DNA of 64,000 nucleotides from Paramacrobiotus metropolitanus (taxonomy: Eukaryota > Tardigrada > Eutardigrada > Parachela > Macrobiotidae): positions 1-64,000 of the forward strand of contig NW_026570235.1 of assembly GCF_019649055.1 (NCBI RefSeq), in the 5' to 3' direction. Of this stretch, positions 1-11,150 are shown piece by piece (positions within the stretch are counted from its first letter, which is position 1; the number at the start of each line of letters is the position of its first letter). The position numbers and the translations under genes are program-made. The notes under the pieces were generated by a model that did not search any database, had not been told where the DNA came from, and was given only the letters and a program-made list of their open reading frames with translations.

Positions 1-420
1 CGCCTCCGTAACAATCTGCGCTTCTTCGTCGCTGTCATGAACACACTTGCAATATTTACAAAGAACCTTCTAGTTGAATGCTTTACGCTTCATTGTAGTA
101 ACTTAGTAAGCGAACGACTTACAAAAACTGGAAATGAGCCGTTCGTGCGTTGCGTCGAGTGCTTTTATATACCTAGCTGTATAGCATTGCTAGCTTGCAC
201 TTGATTGGCTTGATACGGTATTGATTGTTAATTTTTTCTTCCCAGGGCTCTTCCCTTCATTATATTTACGTAGACATCTTGATTAAACGGACTACAATTA
301 CTTGGCATAACAGTTAGAACATTAGTCCAGAGTTTATTAGTCTGATGGCATCAGTATCATGCGGCTAGTATGTGGACTTTAATGTGTTATATCATGGTTT
401 TCGCCACAACAATTATGCTA

Positions 421-1411
421 CTAGACATCTAGCATACCAATCAATCCGTTTTCATAACCGTTGCTCCATTGATTCATTCTCTTAATTGTTTCCATCAAGG
501 CTTCCTTGTACTCCGTGACCTTGTCAGCCTTGAACCCTGTTTCATGGAGTTCGATGAATTTCTGCATGACCTCGCGTCTTGGGTTCTTGCTTCCTTCTTA
601 AACAACCCAGGACGCAGCGTCTTGCGTAATTTCCCTTAACCTTGTCCGTTTGACTCATCAATCGCGCAAACATTGATTGCACTGGTGCTTGGCACAACGC
701 TTGTGTTGTCATTTTCCTGAAGGATTTCAGATGGCGTTGCATCAGCTGCAAACAATGCGAACATAACAAATAATTAGTCCCAACGAGCTCATCATTGCAA
801 AGGTTACTTAACCGGGACGTACTTTGCCCAGTTCTTTGTCGTCCAAATCGGAATCCATATTAAAGTGTCTGGCTGGAATATATCAAGGATGTCCACCTTC
901 TTCTTTTTCTTCGCCGGTTTCTGTCCTGCCTTCCGGATCAACGGATCCGGTTCTCGTTCCACTGACCGACGGTACAGCTCTCGGTGTTCCGTTCGCTTAC
1001 GCAGGACAGTGAGCAACAAGTCTCTTGACTTCTTCGGCTTCGTGGTTTGCGCTAGGGCTCTGGACGCCGCTTCCCTTAATTCATTCAGCCCTAGCTGGAC
1101 TTCACGGAGTTCACGGGTGCATTCATCAATGGACTGTAGCACAGTGCGATGTACGGCGGCAGCTGCTTCTTCTACATGGCGATTTTCTTTAAACAGCGCA
1201 ACCTGTACAGAACAAATGCATTTTGTTATCCATTGCGGTACAATACAGACCAATGTATTGTTCCTGATCGTATAGAAAATCGTACCGCTTTCTCGTACAG
1301 ATACTGCTTAGCCTCTTCATCCAGTTTTTTAATCTTTTTCATTAGCTTTCTCCTCGTGGTCTGGGCATTGTCTTTACCGGCATGATAGAGCGTCTTCCAC
1401 TCAGCCTTCAC
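421..1411 (-). CDS. Partial multi-exon gene, unknown coiled-coil-like protein (3' five exons)
   Basis: Not a family I recognise. I infer five exons on the minus strand: 1411-1286, 1202-1001, 872-813, 745-641 and 596-421, ending in TAG at 421-423. Each intron (83, 128, 67 and 44 bp) starts GT and ends AG, and phases agree at every join, giving 669 nt or 223 codons with the stop. The predicted part is charged and helical (runs such as TRRKLMKKIKKLDEEAK and ECTRELREVQLGLNELREA), then acidic and Ser/Asn-rich, and ends with a Lys/Glu-rich helix. The first exon begins at a pyrimidine-rich acceptor, so the 5' end lies upstream, probably beyond the satellite at 1.5-2.65 kb. The junction around 1001/872 is the least certain, because the frame stays open past 1001 as far as about 804. 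Confidence 0.5.
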
Positions 1412-1479
1412 CTAGAAGACAACAATAATAGATGAGAAAATAAGCATGCCTGTATGCATAGGTAAATAATTTTATTCCT

Positions 1480-2650
1480 AATACGTCAGGTAAAAAATTT
1501 GCGTACCCATATGAGCAGCTTAATAATTTTTCGTACCAGGTAGTCCGTTGAAAAATTTGCGTGCCAATATAAGCAGCGTAATAATTTTTAGTACCAATTA
1601 GTCCGCTAAGAAATTTGCGTACGGGTATGCGCAGCTTAATAATTTTTAGTACCAGTTAGTCCGTTGAAAAATTTGCGTACCAATATAAGCAGCTGAATAA
1701 TTTTTAGTACCAGTTACTCCGTTGAAAAATTTACGGGTCAACATAAGCAGCGTAATAATTTTTAGTACCAATTAGTCCGCTGAAAAATTTGCGTACGGGT
1801 ATGCGCAGCTTAATAATTTTTAGTACCAGTTAGTCCGTTGAAAAATTTGCGTACCAATATAAGCAGCTGAATAATTTTTAGTACCAGTTACTCCGTTGAA
1901 AAATTTACGGGTCAACATAAGCAGCGTAATAATTTTTAGTACCAATTAGTCCGCTGAAAAATTTGCGTACGGGTATGCGCAGCTTAATAATTTTCAGTAC
2001 CAGTTAGTCCGTTGAAAATTTGCGTGCCAGTATAAGCAGCGCAATAATTTTAGTACCAGTTAGTCCGCTGAAAAATTTACGTACGGGTGTGCGAAGCTTA
2101 ATAATTTTAGTACCAGTTAGTCCGTTGAAAAATTTGCATGCCAGTATAAGCAGCTGATTAATTTTATCCTCAATTAGTCCGCTGAAAAATTTACGGGTCA
2201 ACATAAGCAGCGTAATAATTTCTAGTACCAATTAGTCCGCTGAAAAATTTACATACCGGTATAAACCGTTCAAAATTTTATACCCGGTCGACCCGCTGAA
2301 AAATTTGCGTACTAGTCCGCACAGCTGAAAATTTACATACCGGTATAAGCTGTTCAAAATTCTTATACCCGGTTGACCCGCTGAAAAATTTGCGTACTAG
2401 TACGCACAGCTGAAAAATCTACATACCCGCATAAGCTGTTCAAAAATTTTTATACCCGGTTGACCCGCTGAAAAATTTGCGTACTAGTACGCACAGCTTA
2501 AAAATTTACATACCAGTATGTACGCTTCAATAATTTTTATACCCTGTCAGTCCGCTGCAAAATGTACCCATTAATATAAGCTGGTAAAATTTTAACGTAT
2601 CGTTATCACGCTAAAATTTCCATCCTCATATGTTGGTTAAATTGAATTAG
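1480..2650. repeat. AT-rich satellite with higher-order structure
   Basis: From about 1480 to 2230 a 58-bp unit built on TTAATAATTTTTAGTACCAG repeats with three alternating subtypes. Subtypes are distinguished by the spacer before GCAGC: CCAATATAA, GGGTCAACATAA and GGGTATGC. The set recurs every 174 bp (starts near 1631, 1805 and 1979). From about 2230 to 2530 the unit changes to about 86 bp around ACCCGCTGAAAAATTTGCGT (2291, 2376, 2463). Identity is highest in the middle and decays at both edges, as expected from unequal exchange. It probably lies in an intron or the 5' flank of the gene at 0.4-1.4 kb. Confidence 0.9.
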
Positions 2651-3630
2651 AATTGTCCAGTTACTCAGCTACAATTTACCGCAGGAACAGCAGCGCATAG
2701 TTGTACATACAACAATGTTATGGTAAAACATTACAGTATATACATAATGATAATGCATTAACGATGCAAGCATACAGCATACATAACTTACTGATATTTT
2801 ATTCATACAACTATAGTACACAGCATAACAACAATTATTCAAGAGAGTACAGTGATTGCACTACAGTAATAATTAAAATGTTATCTCACCTCGTTTTGCG
2901 ACATCTCTGTGTATGGCAAGCAGGAGTTCTATACGCGGGAACGGATGCTGGGTGTCCAGTGCGGTTTCCAGATTGACAGCCGAATGAATGCGTGGGTTCC
3001 TGTGCGCTACATGTGTATAATTACTGTGTGCGTGCTTGATGGGTACCACAAGCACACACAGTACACGATCTGCCACGCTCAAATACAGAAAAAAAGTGGT
3101 ACGGGATCAAAGTCCCTTACCACGCCAGACAATCATGCTGCGAGCACATTTTCTGACAGAGCGACATTTTGTTGTGGTTTCTGTTAATGTGCTCGCACAT
3201 GGTAGAGCTGCTTGCTTCCTACATATTACACCGTGTTAGTAGCGAAACATACCATCGGAACACCCTGATTAATTATCCGCTTAATTATTAAGCGATACCA
3301 TTCCTCTCGATGCTATTCCGTCTGAGAAATACTTATTGCTGCAGTGCTGCTACATATACAGTACTAGCAGCGGAATATACGATCGGAATACTTTGATTTT
3401 CCACACTGATTACTAGCCGATGACATTCCGTTCGACATTTTATTTGCGATACTTGAATGGAATTTACCAGGTAATATTTGTATATTTATCTATAATTTTG
3501 GTGATTTTTTTCTGATTATTACGATTTTTTCTGAATTTTTAATTAATTTTTCAAAAAACGGGACGTCATCCCGGGACGCTCTTATCAGCGTCCCACATCT
3601 AAAAGCCGGTCGAGACAGGCATATTACTAC
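2651..3630. other. Intergenic stretch, no supported gene
   Basis: Only short AT-rich open frames. One 12-bp inverted repeat (3139-3150 and 3186-3197, TGCGAGCACATT) with a 35-base loop is the only structure I see. Loosely repeated CGGAATA-type words at 3240-3440 may be the remains of an old element. Confidence 0.5.
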
Positions 3631-3892
3631 TGGCAAGCCTTAACAAGTCTGGCGGCTCTTCGATAGTTTCGTTGGTGGTACAGAACCAGCAGTCTAGTCC
3701 AGAAACGCCTGTTAAGGAGATCAGCGAATAAGGATCGGTAAAAGTGTTTTCTTACCAAAAAAACACATTACCGATAAGATCCACCTAAAACAAAATCAAT
3801 CTAGGAGGCTAAGTGAACAAAATTCCCGATTTCTGCCAAGTCTGCAAACACAGTGCAGTGAAACGAACTTCGAGGTCTACAAAGCTATAAAT
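3631..3892 (-). pseudogene. Degraded copy of the Ly6-like exon and its 5' intron
   Basis: This matches, base for base with scattered changes, the segment at about 19,270-19,530: the start of the Ly6-like exon, the 49-bp intron with its GTAAGA-type donor and AACAG acceptor, and the DNA upstream. The motif LDCWFCTTNETI is still readable on the minus strand. The copy then breaks off after about 35 codons, so the rest of the domain is missing. It is best read as one end of a segmental duplication whose other end is at 8,683-9,550. Confidence 0.7.
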
Positions 3893-4353
3893 ATAATTGT
3901 ACAAGCCCAGCACGGATGAATGATGTCTTAGGATTTCGAGCATGTAAAAAGGTTAACTGCATATGTATTAATTAATGGCACGATGTTTATTACATTAAGC
4001 AGGCACGAACAAAATAAACAGGTGTGCCGAACCTGTTATTTTTGCTAATTCGCAGTTCGCTAATTTCAATGACAATTCGATATAATAAACACATAGTCAC
4101 AATCTGGGGATTTACAACCAGCCCATGTTAAGCTAATGGCCACCATGGTAACAAGCTTTTGAGTGACCACTGGACTGTGGGGATTGGTCTTTCCAAAAAA
4201 CTTATAATTCAGGAACACTCTCGACACTGAGAGGATTCTGTAGCACTTTAGAGCGCAGAGATTGGATGTGTGGAACGGGAGAAAATTGGTTACAACGGCA
4301 AAGTGTCGAGGACCCTGGTTACGTAGTTAGTATTCATATAACCAGTTTACGGT

Positions 4354-5013
4354 ATCTACATCCGTACGTGTTGTCGTGGCATACATTAGTTTCGAATATT
4401 TTTATTTAAAGAAACATACGAATCTTCTATATTCAAAAAGTTTTTTGAGATTAAGAATTGTAAAAAGCCCTAAAAACGTAAGAAACACAAGCAACTTAAG
4501 AAAACCTAGGAAATCTAAGAAACTTAAGAAACTTAAGAAACTTAAGAAACTTAAAAAACTTAAGAAACTTGAGAAACTTGAGAAACTTGAGAAACTTAAG
4601 AAACTTAAGAAACTTAAGAAACCTAAGAAACCTAAGAAATCCGGATATGAAAGAATACGACGTATATCGACCACGCCGGTGGGATTGACTGCGATTATAT
4701 TTTGCACATGTTTCTTAAATTTTCAATACTTAGAAACGTGCCGATGCCGAAGGCCGCGGTCTGTCTCGGTTTCTACGAACGGACAGCGAACAGACAAAGC
4801 ATTTGCCCATGTTTGTCTATGGGGGCCCATGGCAACAATTTGTTTTTTGGGGCTACTCCTTCCCTTTTGGGGCGTATCGGTTCCGCAATAGCGTAGGAAC
4901 CTCCGCACCATTGAGACGATTCTAACGCACTTTGCCGCGTCGAAATCGGTTCAGGTGTTCGCCCAAACATTTGCTACATCATCAATCGTGTATACGTGGT
5001 TACGGATGTAGAT
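4354..5013. mobile_element. TIR element, 660 bp subtype, with AAGAAACTT minisatellite
   Basis: Ends in the inverted pair ATCTACATCCGTA (left) and TACGGATGTAGAT (right). The left half holds (ctta agaaa)n microsatellite DNA at 4500-4640, which gives spurious Lys-Leu open frames on both strands. The right half is shared with the 0.33-kb elements at 5,547 and 8,346. No transposase, so MITE-like. The partner copy is 7,663-8,329. Confidence 0.7.
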
Positions 5014-5532
5014 AACAAGCTGAGCACGGATGAATATTGGCTTACGACTAGGTAATGTAAATAAGTGATTTAGGATTTGTTGTTACTAGAAGTCGTAGAA
5101 TTACGTCGCAGTGTTTCTGTTAAGTTAACTGGGCTGTTATTTGTGAGAGGTTGACCGAACTGTTGATACAGCTCAGTGCACTGGGCCGTAAAATTCGACA
5201 GTGATCAAGCGTAATACTACAAGAAACGCAGAGGCGAAGCCAAAGGTGTTTCATGTTTGAGCTAATTAAGTACATGAACATACAGTGTAATGTGACCGTG
5301 GTAACATACTAGCCCATGTTAGCCCTATGGCATCCATGGTAACAAGCTTTCAAGTGACCACTGGGCTTGAGGTTCTGCATATAGCAAATAACGATTAGTC
5401 TTAGATCACCCGCCAGACCGAGCGGTTCCCGGAACATTTTAAAGCGAGAAAATTGGATGAGTGGGAGCTGAGATCATAGCGAACAAAGAGGAGAGGCAGA
5501 AAACCTGCAAGAGATGTATAGTATTCATATAA
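5014..5532. repeat. Direct repeat copy 1 (about 518 bp)
   Basis: Nearly identical to 5,874-6,390: I count only about four substitutions. Spacing between the copies is 860 bp. A diverged third copy follows from 6,391. Function unknown; it looks like a tandemly amplified piece of a non-autonomous element. Confidence 0.8.
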
Positions 5533-5546
5533 CCAGTTTACGGAGG

Positions 5547-5872
5547 ACTACATCCGTAACCAATTTATCGGCGTCGGCTTTTGGTGATTAATTATTTTTG
5601 TTTTTGTTCGCATCGAGGCCGCTGGCCGAGGCGTGTCGTCATTTACACACATGGGAACAACTTGTCCATGTATGTCTATGGAGGCCCATGGTAACAACTT
5701 TCCTTTCCGATCCCCTTTTTTCCCCTCGAGGCGCATCGTCTCGGTAATAGCGTAACATCCACCGCGTTGTTGCAGCGGTTCTGGCGCACTTGACCGCGTT
5801 GAAATCGGCCTACCCGTTCTCCCAAACATAGGTTTTTTAACCTTACTCTGTCATGGTTGTTACGGATGTAGT
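5547..5872. mobile_element. TIR element, 326 bp subtype
   Basis: Bounded by ACTACATCCGTAAC and GTTACGGATGTAGT. The interior matches the right half of the 660-bp subtype (shared GGCCCATGG and CGCGT(C/T)GAAATCGG words), so it looks like an internal-deletion derivative. Partner copy at 8,346-8,669. Confidence 0.75.
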
Positions 5873-5873
5873 T

Positions 5874-6390
5874 AACAAGCTGAGCACGGATGAATATTGG
5901 CTTACGACTAGGTACTGTAAATAAGTGAGTTAGGATTTGTTGTTACTAGTAGTCGTAGAATTACGTCGCAGTGTTTCTGTTAAGTTAACTGGGCTGTTAT
6001 TTGTGAGAGGTTGACCGAACTGTTGATACAGCTCAGTGCACTGGGCCGTAAAATTCGACAGTGATCAAGCGTAATACTACAAGAAACGCAGAGGCGAAGC
6101 CAAAGGTGTTTCATGTTTGAGCTAATTAAGTACATGAACATACAGTGTAATGTGACCGTGGTAACGTACTAGCCCATGTTAGCCCTATGGCATCCATGGT
6201 AACAAGCTTTCAAGTGACCACTGGGCTTGAGGTTCTGCATATAGCAAATAACGATTAGTCTTAGATCACCCGCCAGACCGAGCGGTTCCCGGAACATTTT
6301 AAAGCGAGAAAATTGGATGAGTGGGAGCTGAGATCATAGCGAACAAAGAGGAGAGGCAGAAAACCTGCAAGAGATGTATAGTATTCATAT
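5874..6390. repeat. Direct repeat copy 2 (about 517 bp)
   Basis: About 99% identical by eye to 5,014-5,532. The end runs straight into a third, diverged copy that begins with the same AACAAGCTGAGCACGG words at 6,391. Confidence 0.8.
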
Positions 6391-6485
6391 AACAAGCTGA
6401 GCACGGATGAATATTGGCTTACGACTAGGTACTGCGTACTGAAAATAAGTGAGTTAGGATTTTTGGTAGGTCGTAGTATTACTGT

Positions 6486-6619
6486 GTTACCCTGCACTTG
6501 CCGAAAGTTTCACTAGTGCAGCCAGGCGTACATTGTACGATTCCTATCACGTTTCACATAGACGGCTTAGAGCATTTAACTGCGCACACTGTACGAAATT
6601 TCGGCAAGTGCAGGGTAAC
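6486..6619. mobile_element. 134 bp MITE-like insertion with 21-bp TIRs
   Basis: Perfect inverted arms at 6486-6506 and 6599-6619, starting GTTACCCTGCACTTGCCGAA. The segment is absent from the corresponding place in the two better copies of the surrounding repeat, which shows it is an insertion. Confidence 0.75.
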
Positions 6620-6896
6620 AGTACAGCACTGTTTAGTGAACTGGGTTGCTTTAGGTGAGAGATTTACCGAACTGTTGCTACAGCAAAGGGCACTGGGCCC
6701 CAAGGTGCGACAGTGACAAAGTGAAATACTAGAAAAGCGTGATGTGTTTTCGACTTATTTCAGATCTCATCAAAATCTAAAAGGACACTATATCAAATTA
6801 TGAACTGACTGAAATAATTATTAATGCAGGTTTTCCGTCAGTTAACCACAAGAAGCGCAGAGGCGAAGCCAAAGTTGTTTCTTGTGCAATTGCAGT

Positions 6897-6932
6897 ACTT
6901 ACATAAGTATCTGTACAGATACTTATGTAAGT
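6897..6932. repeat. Perfect 36-bp palindrome
   Basis: Left half ACTTACATAAGTATCTGT, with the right half its exact reverse complement and no loop. It lies inside the diverged third copy of the surrounding repeat. Confidence 0.95.
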
Positions 6933-7662
6933 CTGTACAATATGCACGATGAAGTATAACATGCCCGTGGTAACAGACCAGCTCATATTAACCCTATGGC
7001 ATCCATGGTAACAAGCTTTTGAGTGACCACTGTCCTTAGGAATTTCACAACAGCAAAAGGTCATTAGCCGCACAACACCCACCGCCCTGAATAGATTCTA
7101 AAATATTTTAAAGTAAGAAAATTGGTTCAGTAGGAGCTGAGATCACTCGGGACAACGAAGAGAGGCCGAACACCTGCAAGAGATGTTTAGTATTCATATA
7201 ACTATAGTACAAGCCCAGCACGGATGAATAATGTCTTAGGATTTCGAGCATGTAAAAAGGTTAACTGCATATGTATTAAATAATGGAACGATGTTTATTA
7301 CATTAAGGAGGCACGAACAAAATAAACAGGCGTGAGCAGAACCTGTTATTTTTGCTAATTCGCAGTTCGCTAATTTCAATGACAATTCGATATAATAACA
7401 CATAGTAACAATCTGGGGATTTACAAACAGCCCATGTTAAGCTAATGGCCACCATGGTAACAAGCTTTTGAGTGACCACTGGACTGTGGGAATTGGGCTT
7501 TTCAGAAATTTGAAGATGCAGGATTACTCTCGACACTGAGAGGATTCTGTAGAACTTTAGAGCGTGCAGATTGGATGTGTAGAACGGGAGAACATTGAGT
7601 ACAACGGCAAAGTGTCGAGGACCCTTGTCACGTAGTTAGTATTCATATAACCAGTTTACGGG

Positions 7663-8329
7663 ATCTACATCCGTACACGAACTTTTGCGGCGCAAGTTTG
7701 TTGCGCAGCGCACACTTCGCAACGGTTGATTGCATTGGTCCCAGCCGCTAAGAAAACTACGAAAACTAAGAAAGAGAAAATCTAAGAAAACCAGAAAAAC
7801 CGTAAGAAAGCCTAAGAAACCTAAGAACAAAAAAACCCAAGAAATCTAAGAAACCTAAGAAACCTGAGAAACCTAAGAATACCTAAGAAACCTGAGAATA
7901 CCTAAGAAAATCTAAGAAACCTAAGAAAACCTAAGAAACCTAAGATATCTAAGAATATCGTATATGAAAGAATACGAGGTATACCGATCACGCTGGTGGG
8001 ATTGACTGCGATCAACTTTTGCACATGTTTCTTAAATTTTCGATACTTTGTAACGTGCCGATGCCGAAGGCCGCGGTCTGTCTCGGTTTTTCCGAACGGT
8101 CCGCGAACAGACAATGCATTTACCATGTATGTCTATGGGGGCCCATGGCAACAATTTGTTTTTTGGGGCTACTCCTTCCCTTTTGGGGCGTATCGACGGC
8201 GCAATAGCGTAAGAACATTCGCGCCGTTAAGACGAATTTAACGCACTTGGCCGCGTCGAAATCGGTTCAGCCGTTCGCCCAAACATTGGCTACATTATCA
8301 ATCGTGTATACGTGGTTACGGATGTAGAT
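7663..8329. mobile_element. TIR element, 660 bp subtype, copy 2
   Basis: Ends ATCTACATCCGTA and TACGGATGTAGAT as in copy 1, again with an AAGAAACCT-type minisatellite (7,745-7,960) in the left half and the same flanking outer element on the left. Confidence 0.7.
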
Positions 8330-8345
8330 AACCAGTTTACGGAGG

Positions 8346-8669
8346 ACTACATCCGTAACCAGTTTGTCGGCGTCGGATTTTGTTGATTAATTTAAGGTTT
8401 TGTTCGCATCGAGGCCGGTGGCCGAGGTGTGTCGTGTCATTACGGACATGAGAACAACTTGTCCATGTATGTCTATGGAGGCCCATGGAAACAACTTTCC
8501 TTTCCGGTCCCCTTTTTTTCCCTCGAGGGGCATTGTCTCGGTAATAGCGTAACATCCATCGCGTCGTTGCAACGGTTCTGGCGCATTTGACCGCGTTGAA
8601 ATCGGCCTACCCAATCTCCCAAACATAGGTTTTTTTACCTTATGCCGTCACGGTTGTTACGGATGTAGT
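8346..8669. mobile_element. TIR element, 324 bp subtype, copy 2
   Basis: Bounded by ACTACATCCGTAAC and GTTACGGATGTAGT. It is close to 5,547-5,872 throughout and sits directly after the second 660-bp copy. Confidence 0.75.
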
Positions 8670-8682
8670 TAACTAACTATAT

Positions 8683-9550
8683 TTTTCATTTGTATGTTGT
8701 TTATTCGACAGTGTGGACTGACTCTGCACAATGACGATGAAGAGTTAAAACCGTAAAAGATTTCTTAGATTTTACACTTCTGACTCAATTTACGGCAGCG
8801 TTATAACATGTTCAATGAAAACCAGCAAAAACTCAATCATGGAAACGTTGCGAAGTGGCGCGACAACATTGAACGACAGAGCGGCCATTGTGGCTGATTA
8901 CGAATGATGAGGATAAGCAGTCAACATTCCGCAGAACTCGGAAGGTACATATTGTTACCTAGATGGACCGCCACCGGGATGAGCATGAGTAACCGCACAT
9001 TAATTGCCCGTAAAATGCCATTAAATACAGATTGGAAAATCACCAAAATTCTTAAAAAGTTGCTATACCGAAAGACACTCCAATTATTAACACTAATAAA
9101 AAATTAAACTTTAGCATAACGTACGGAATGTGCTTTGTATGTACTTGTCGTACAGTGTGCAGTGTGCACCGTTATGATGCGAAAGCTTGTTCACCTCCAG
9201 CTGCATTTCCTTACGATGTTGTGTTTGCTATTACTTATTATTTCCGTCATGTAAGCTGTATCTACGCAACATTAAAGTACTGGTGGGTCCATACAAATAC
9301 AGTACTTATATCGAGGAATAAGATCTATAACTATCACAACGCACCCGGTAACCTTTGGATACTTTGGATAGAACCAAAACGCAAAAACAAAACTGCTAAT
9401 GCCATCGGATTTTGCATGTCGGAAACTGTATCACATGCCCTTTTGCTTTAAAAAGATTTGTTTCGCAGCCATTTCACAGAAGCTGGAGTCGATAGAGCTT
9501 CAGTCTCAAGGTGACTTTGAAAAGGCTATCTAGCCACGGTTGCCAGGTCG
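8683..9550. repeat. Degraded copy of the block at 19.55-20.67 kb
   Basis: Long stretches match 19,553-20,665 in the same order, for example GATGAAGAGTTAAAACCGTA and GGACCGCCACCGGGATGAGC. Frames that are open in the 19.6-kb copy are broken here by indels and stops. A third, more diverged relative is at 34.43-34.76 kb. Confidence 0.8.
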
Positions 9551-9601
9551 GCAGTTTGTGTAAATCATCTTGATCAGGAGTCCAATCCAAAACCCGGCAA
9601 A

Positions 9602-9688
9602 TGGCACTGCACCCGTGAGAGTGCTTTATAAAGCACTCTCACGGGTGCAGTGCCAGACTACTCACCATAAATTGATGGTGAGTAGTCT
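9602..9688. repeat. Two abutting perfect hairpins
   Basis: 9602-9655 is a loopless 54-bp palindrome centred on TTTATAAA. 9655-9688 is a second hairpin with 14-bp arms (AGACTACTCACCAT) and a 6-base loop. They share base 9655. No gene is adjacent. Confidence 0.95.
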
Positions 9689-10715
9689 GTACACATGTTT
9701 AAAGATGTACAGGACGTAAGAAAGCTGTTTTGAGGCCATCAAGCAGCGTGCCAGCCAGCAAATTTCAAGTTGGTATGTGTATCGGTTCGTTATCCATGGC
9801 TGTCAGAAAAAAAAGCTAATCTCAAAGGCCGCGAATCGGTTGTGAAAGAAAACAACAGTCATCTATGCCAAATTTCCAACCGCACCTCTCCCAAAACAAC
9901 ACAGTGTTAATGCCGGTAGTGCTCAGATTACGTGGAGGAGAGAGAGACATTTTAAAAAAGAGTGGAAAGCATTCCCATCCATGTTCACTTATTGCTGCTG
10001 TAGGATTTCCTTAGCGGTGCTTTGCTGAATTCCTCATCATCGTCCCTGTAGCCAACAAACAACAATAATTTATTACGGAAGCCGGTTTATATTATACAGT
10101 ACTACAGTACATGAAGGAAAAATAGCCCGAGCAAAGTGACGTAAAATCATGCGGCCATGCTTATGATCGCGCTGCGCGCATCGTAACCACGTGATATCAC
10201 TCGTCTACGACCATAAAAACATGTAGTCAGTGCTGATTGTTTGAGCGTACCGAGTAAAGAGTAACGCGACTACGCCGGTTTGTTGACAAACGAGGGCTGT
10301 GTTATTGGGACGCATGAGTAATAACAATGACCATTATAGTAAGTATATGAATCAAATCAAAATTGAGGTGGGGATAATGGGCTTATAATTAATTACTGTA
10401 CTTACAAGAGAATCAAAGCCATTACATCACATCCATCAGTTACAAAGCAAAATTTCCCAAGAAACCGATAACGCAATTTTGAAAATCTTATTCAGTAACT
10501 ATATACGAGTAAATTGTATATCGTTTAGTCTAACGGATGTATACGGTATAGAATATTATCGTTTATTTATGCAACATATTTCCAAGCCAGAATTCTAATT
10601 TTATTTAATTAATTATGCTTTTATGGTAATGTCTGTTATGTGTACGAAGTCTGGAGGCCGCAAATGAAAATTTTATGGAAATACATTAATCCCAAGAAAC
10701 TGGATACCGAGAAAA
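9689..10715. other. No supported gene
   Basis: AT-rich sequence. A short stretch at 9,750-9,800 resembles 62,330-62,400, around TATGTGTATCG and TATCCATGGCTG, perhaps a relic of the exon candidate there. Confidence 0.4.
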
Positions 10716-11150
10716 TCATTCTTGCAAAGTAGGCACTTGTACAGCGTCGTGTAATGACTTTTGTTGCAGTCGGAAAACGAGTGCTTCCCGCAACGCGTCC
10801 GAGTAACACTGCGGGATGCCCTTGGGCAGCAGAAGATGCAAGTTGGACGTGATAGCGGGATGTCGGTAAATGCTGAAGGGATCTCTTTGTAGCGTACAAT
10901 TATTTCGGGCTGATACAGCCATTTGCGGTTAGCTGGTCCCGCCGTCTCACTGCTGTACCCCCGCTAATATGTTCCCTGACCTTGAAACCGTAATCGAGGG
11001 AGAAAAAAAATCCATCTGACGACATTGTACGGGCTGATCCCCAGAAATATCCCAGGGAAGCTCGCTTTTCAAGTCGCTTTCCAGGTTTGCATTAAAGCTT
11101 TGGATGTGCTTTGATAAGACCGCAGACAGTGGAGTATAATGTGCAACCAT
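10716..11150 (-). CDS. Weak two-exon gene candidate, unknown 112-aa protein
   Basis: An ATG at 11,150 opens a 170-nt exon to 10,981, followed by a GTCAGG donor. A second exon could run 10,884-10,716. Phases fit and the total is 113 codons including the stop, but the acceptor is poor. The second part (ITSNLHLLLPKGIPQCYSD and so on) looks protein-like. I recognise no family. It could equally be chance open frame. Confidence 0.25.

Larger units (their letters stand above)
3893..8682. mobile_element. 4.8 kb composite of nested non-autonomous elements
   Basis: At 19.5 kb the sequences matching 3,631-3,892 and 8,683-9,550 are adjacent. Here they are separated by 4.8 kb of repeats, so this block is an insertion, or several nested ones. 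It contains two copies of an outer element (about 3,900-4,353 and 7,205-7,662, starting AAGCCCAGCACGGATGAAT), two 0.66-kb and two 0.33-kb TIR elements, and a near-identical direct repeat. No coding capacity is visible apart from low-complexity frames. Confidence 0.65.

Noticed and set aside
1440-2650. CRISPR-like array
   Set aside because: Units are similar throughout, with no unique spacers; it is a satellite in eukaryotic DNA.
4376-4891. Open frames on both strands made of Lys-Leu or Leu-Ser-Phe repeats
   Set aside because: They are translations of an AAGAAACTT-type microsatellite inside a non-autonomous element; both strands are equally open.
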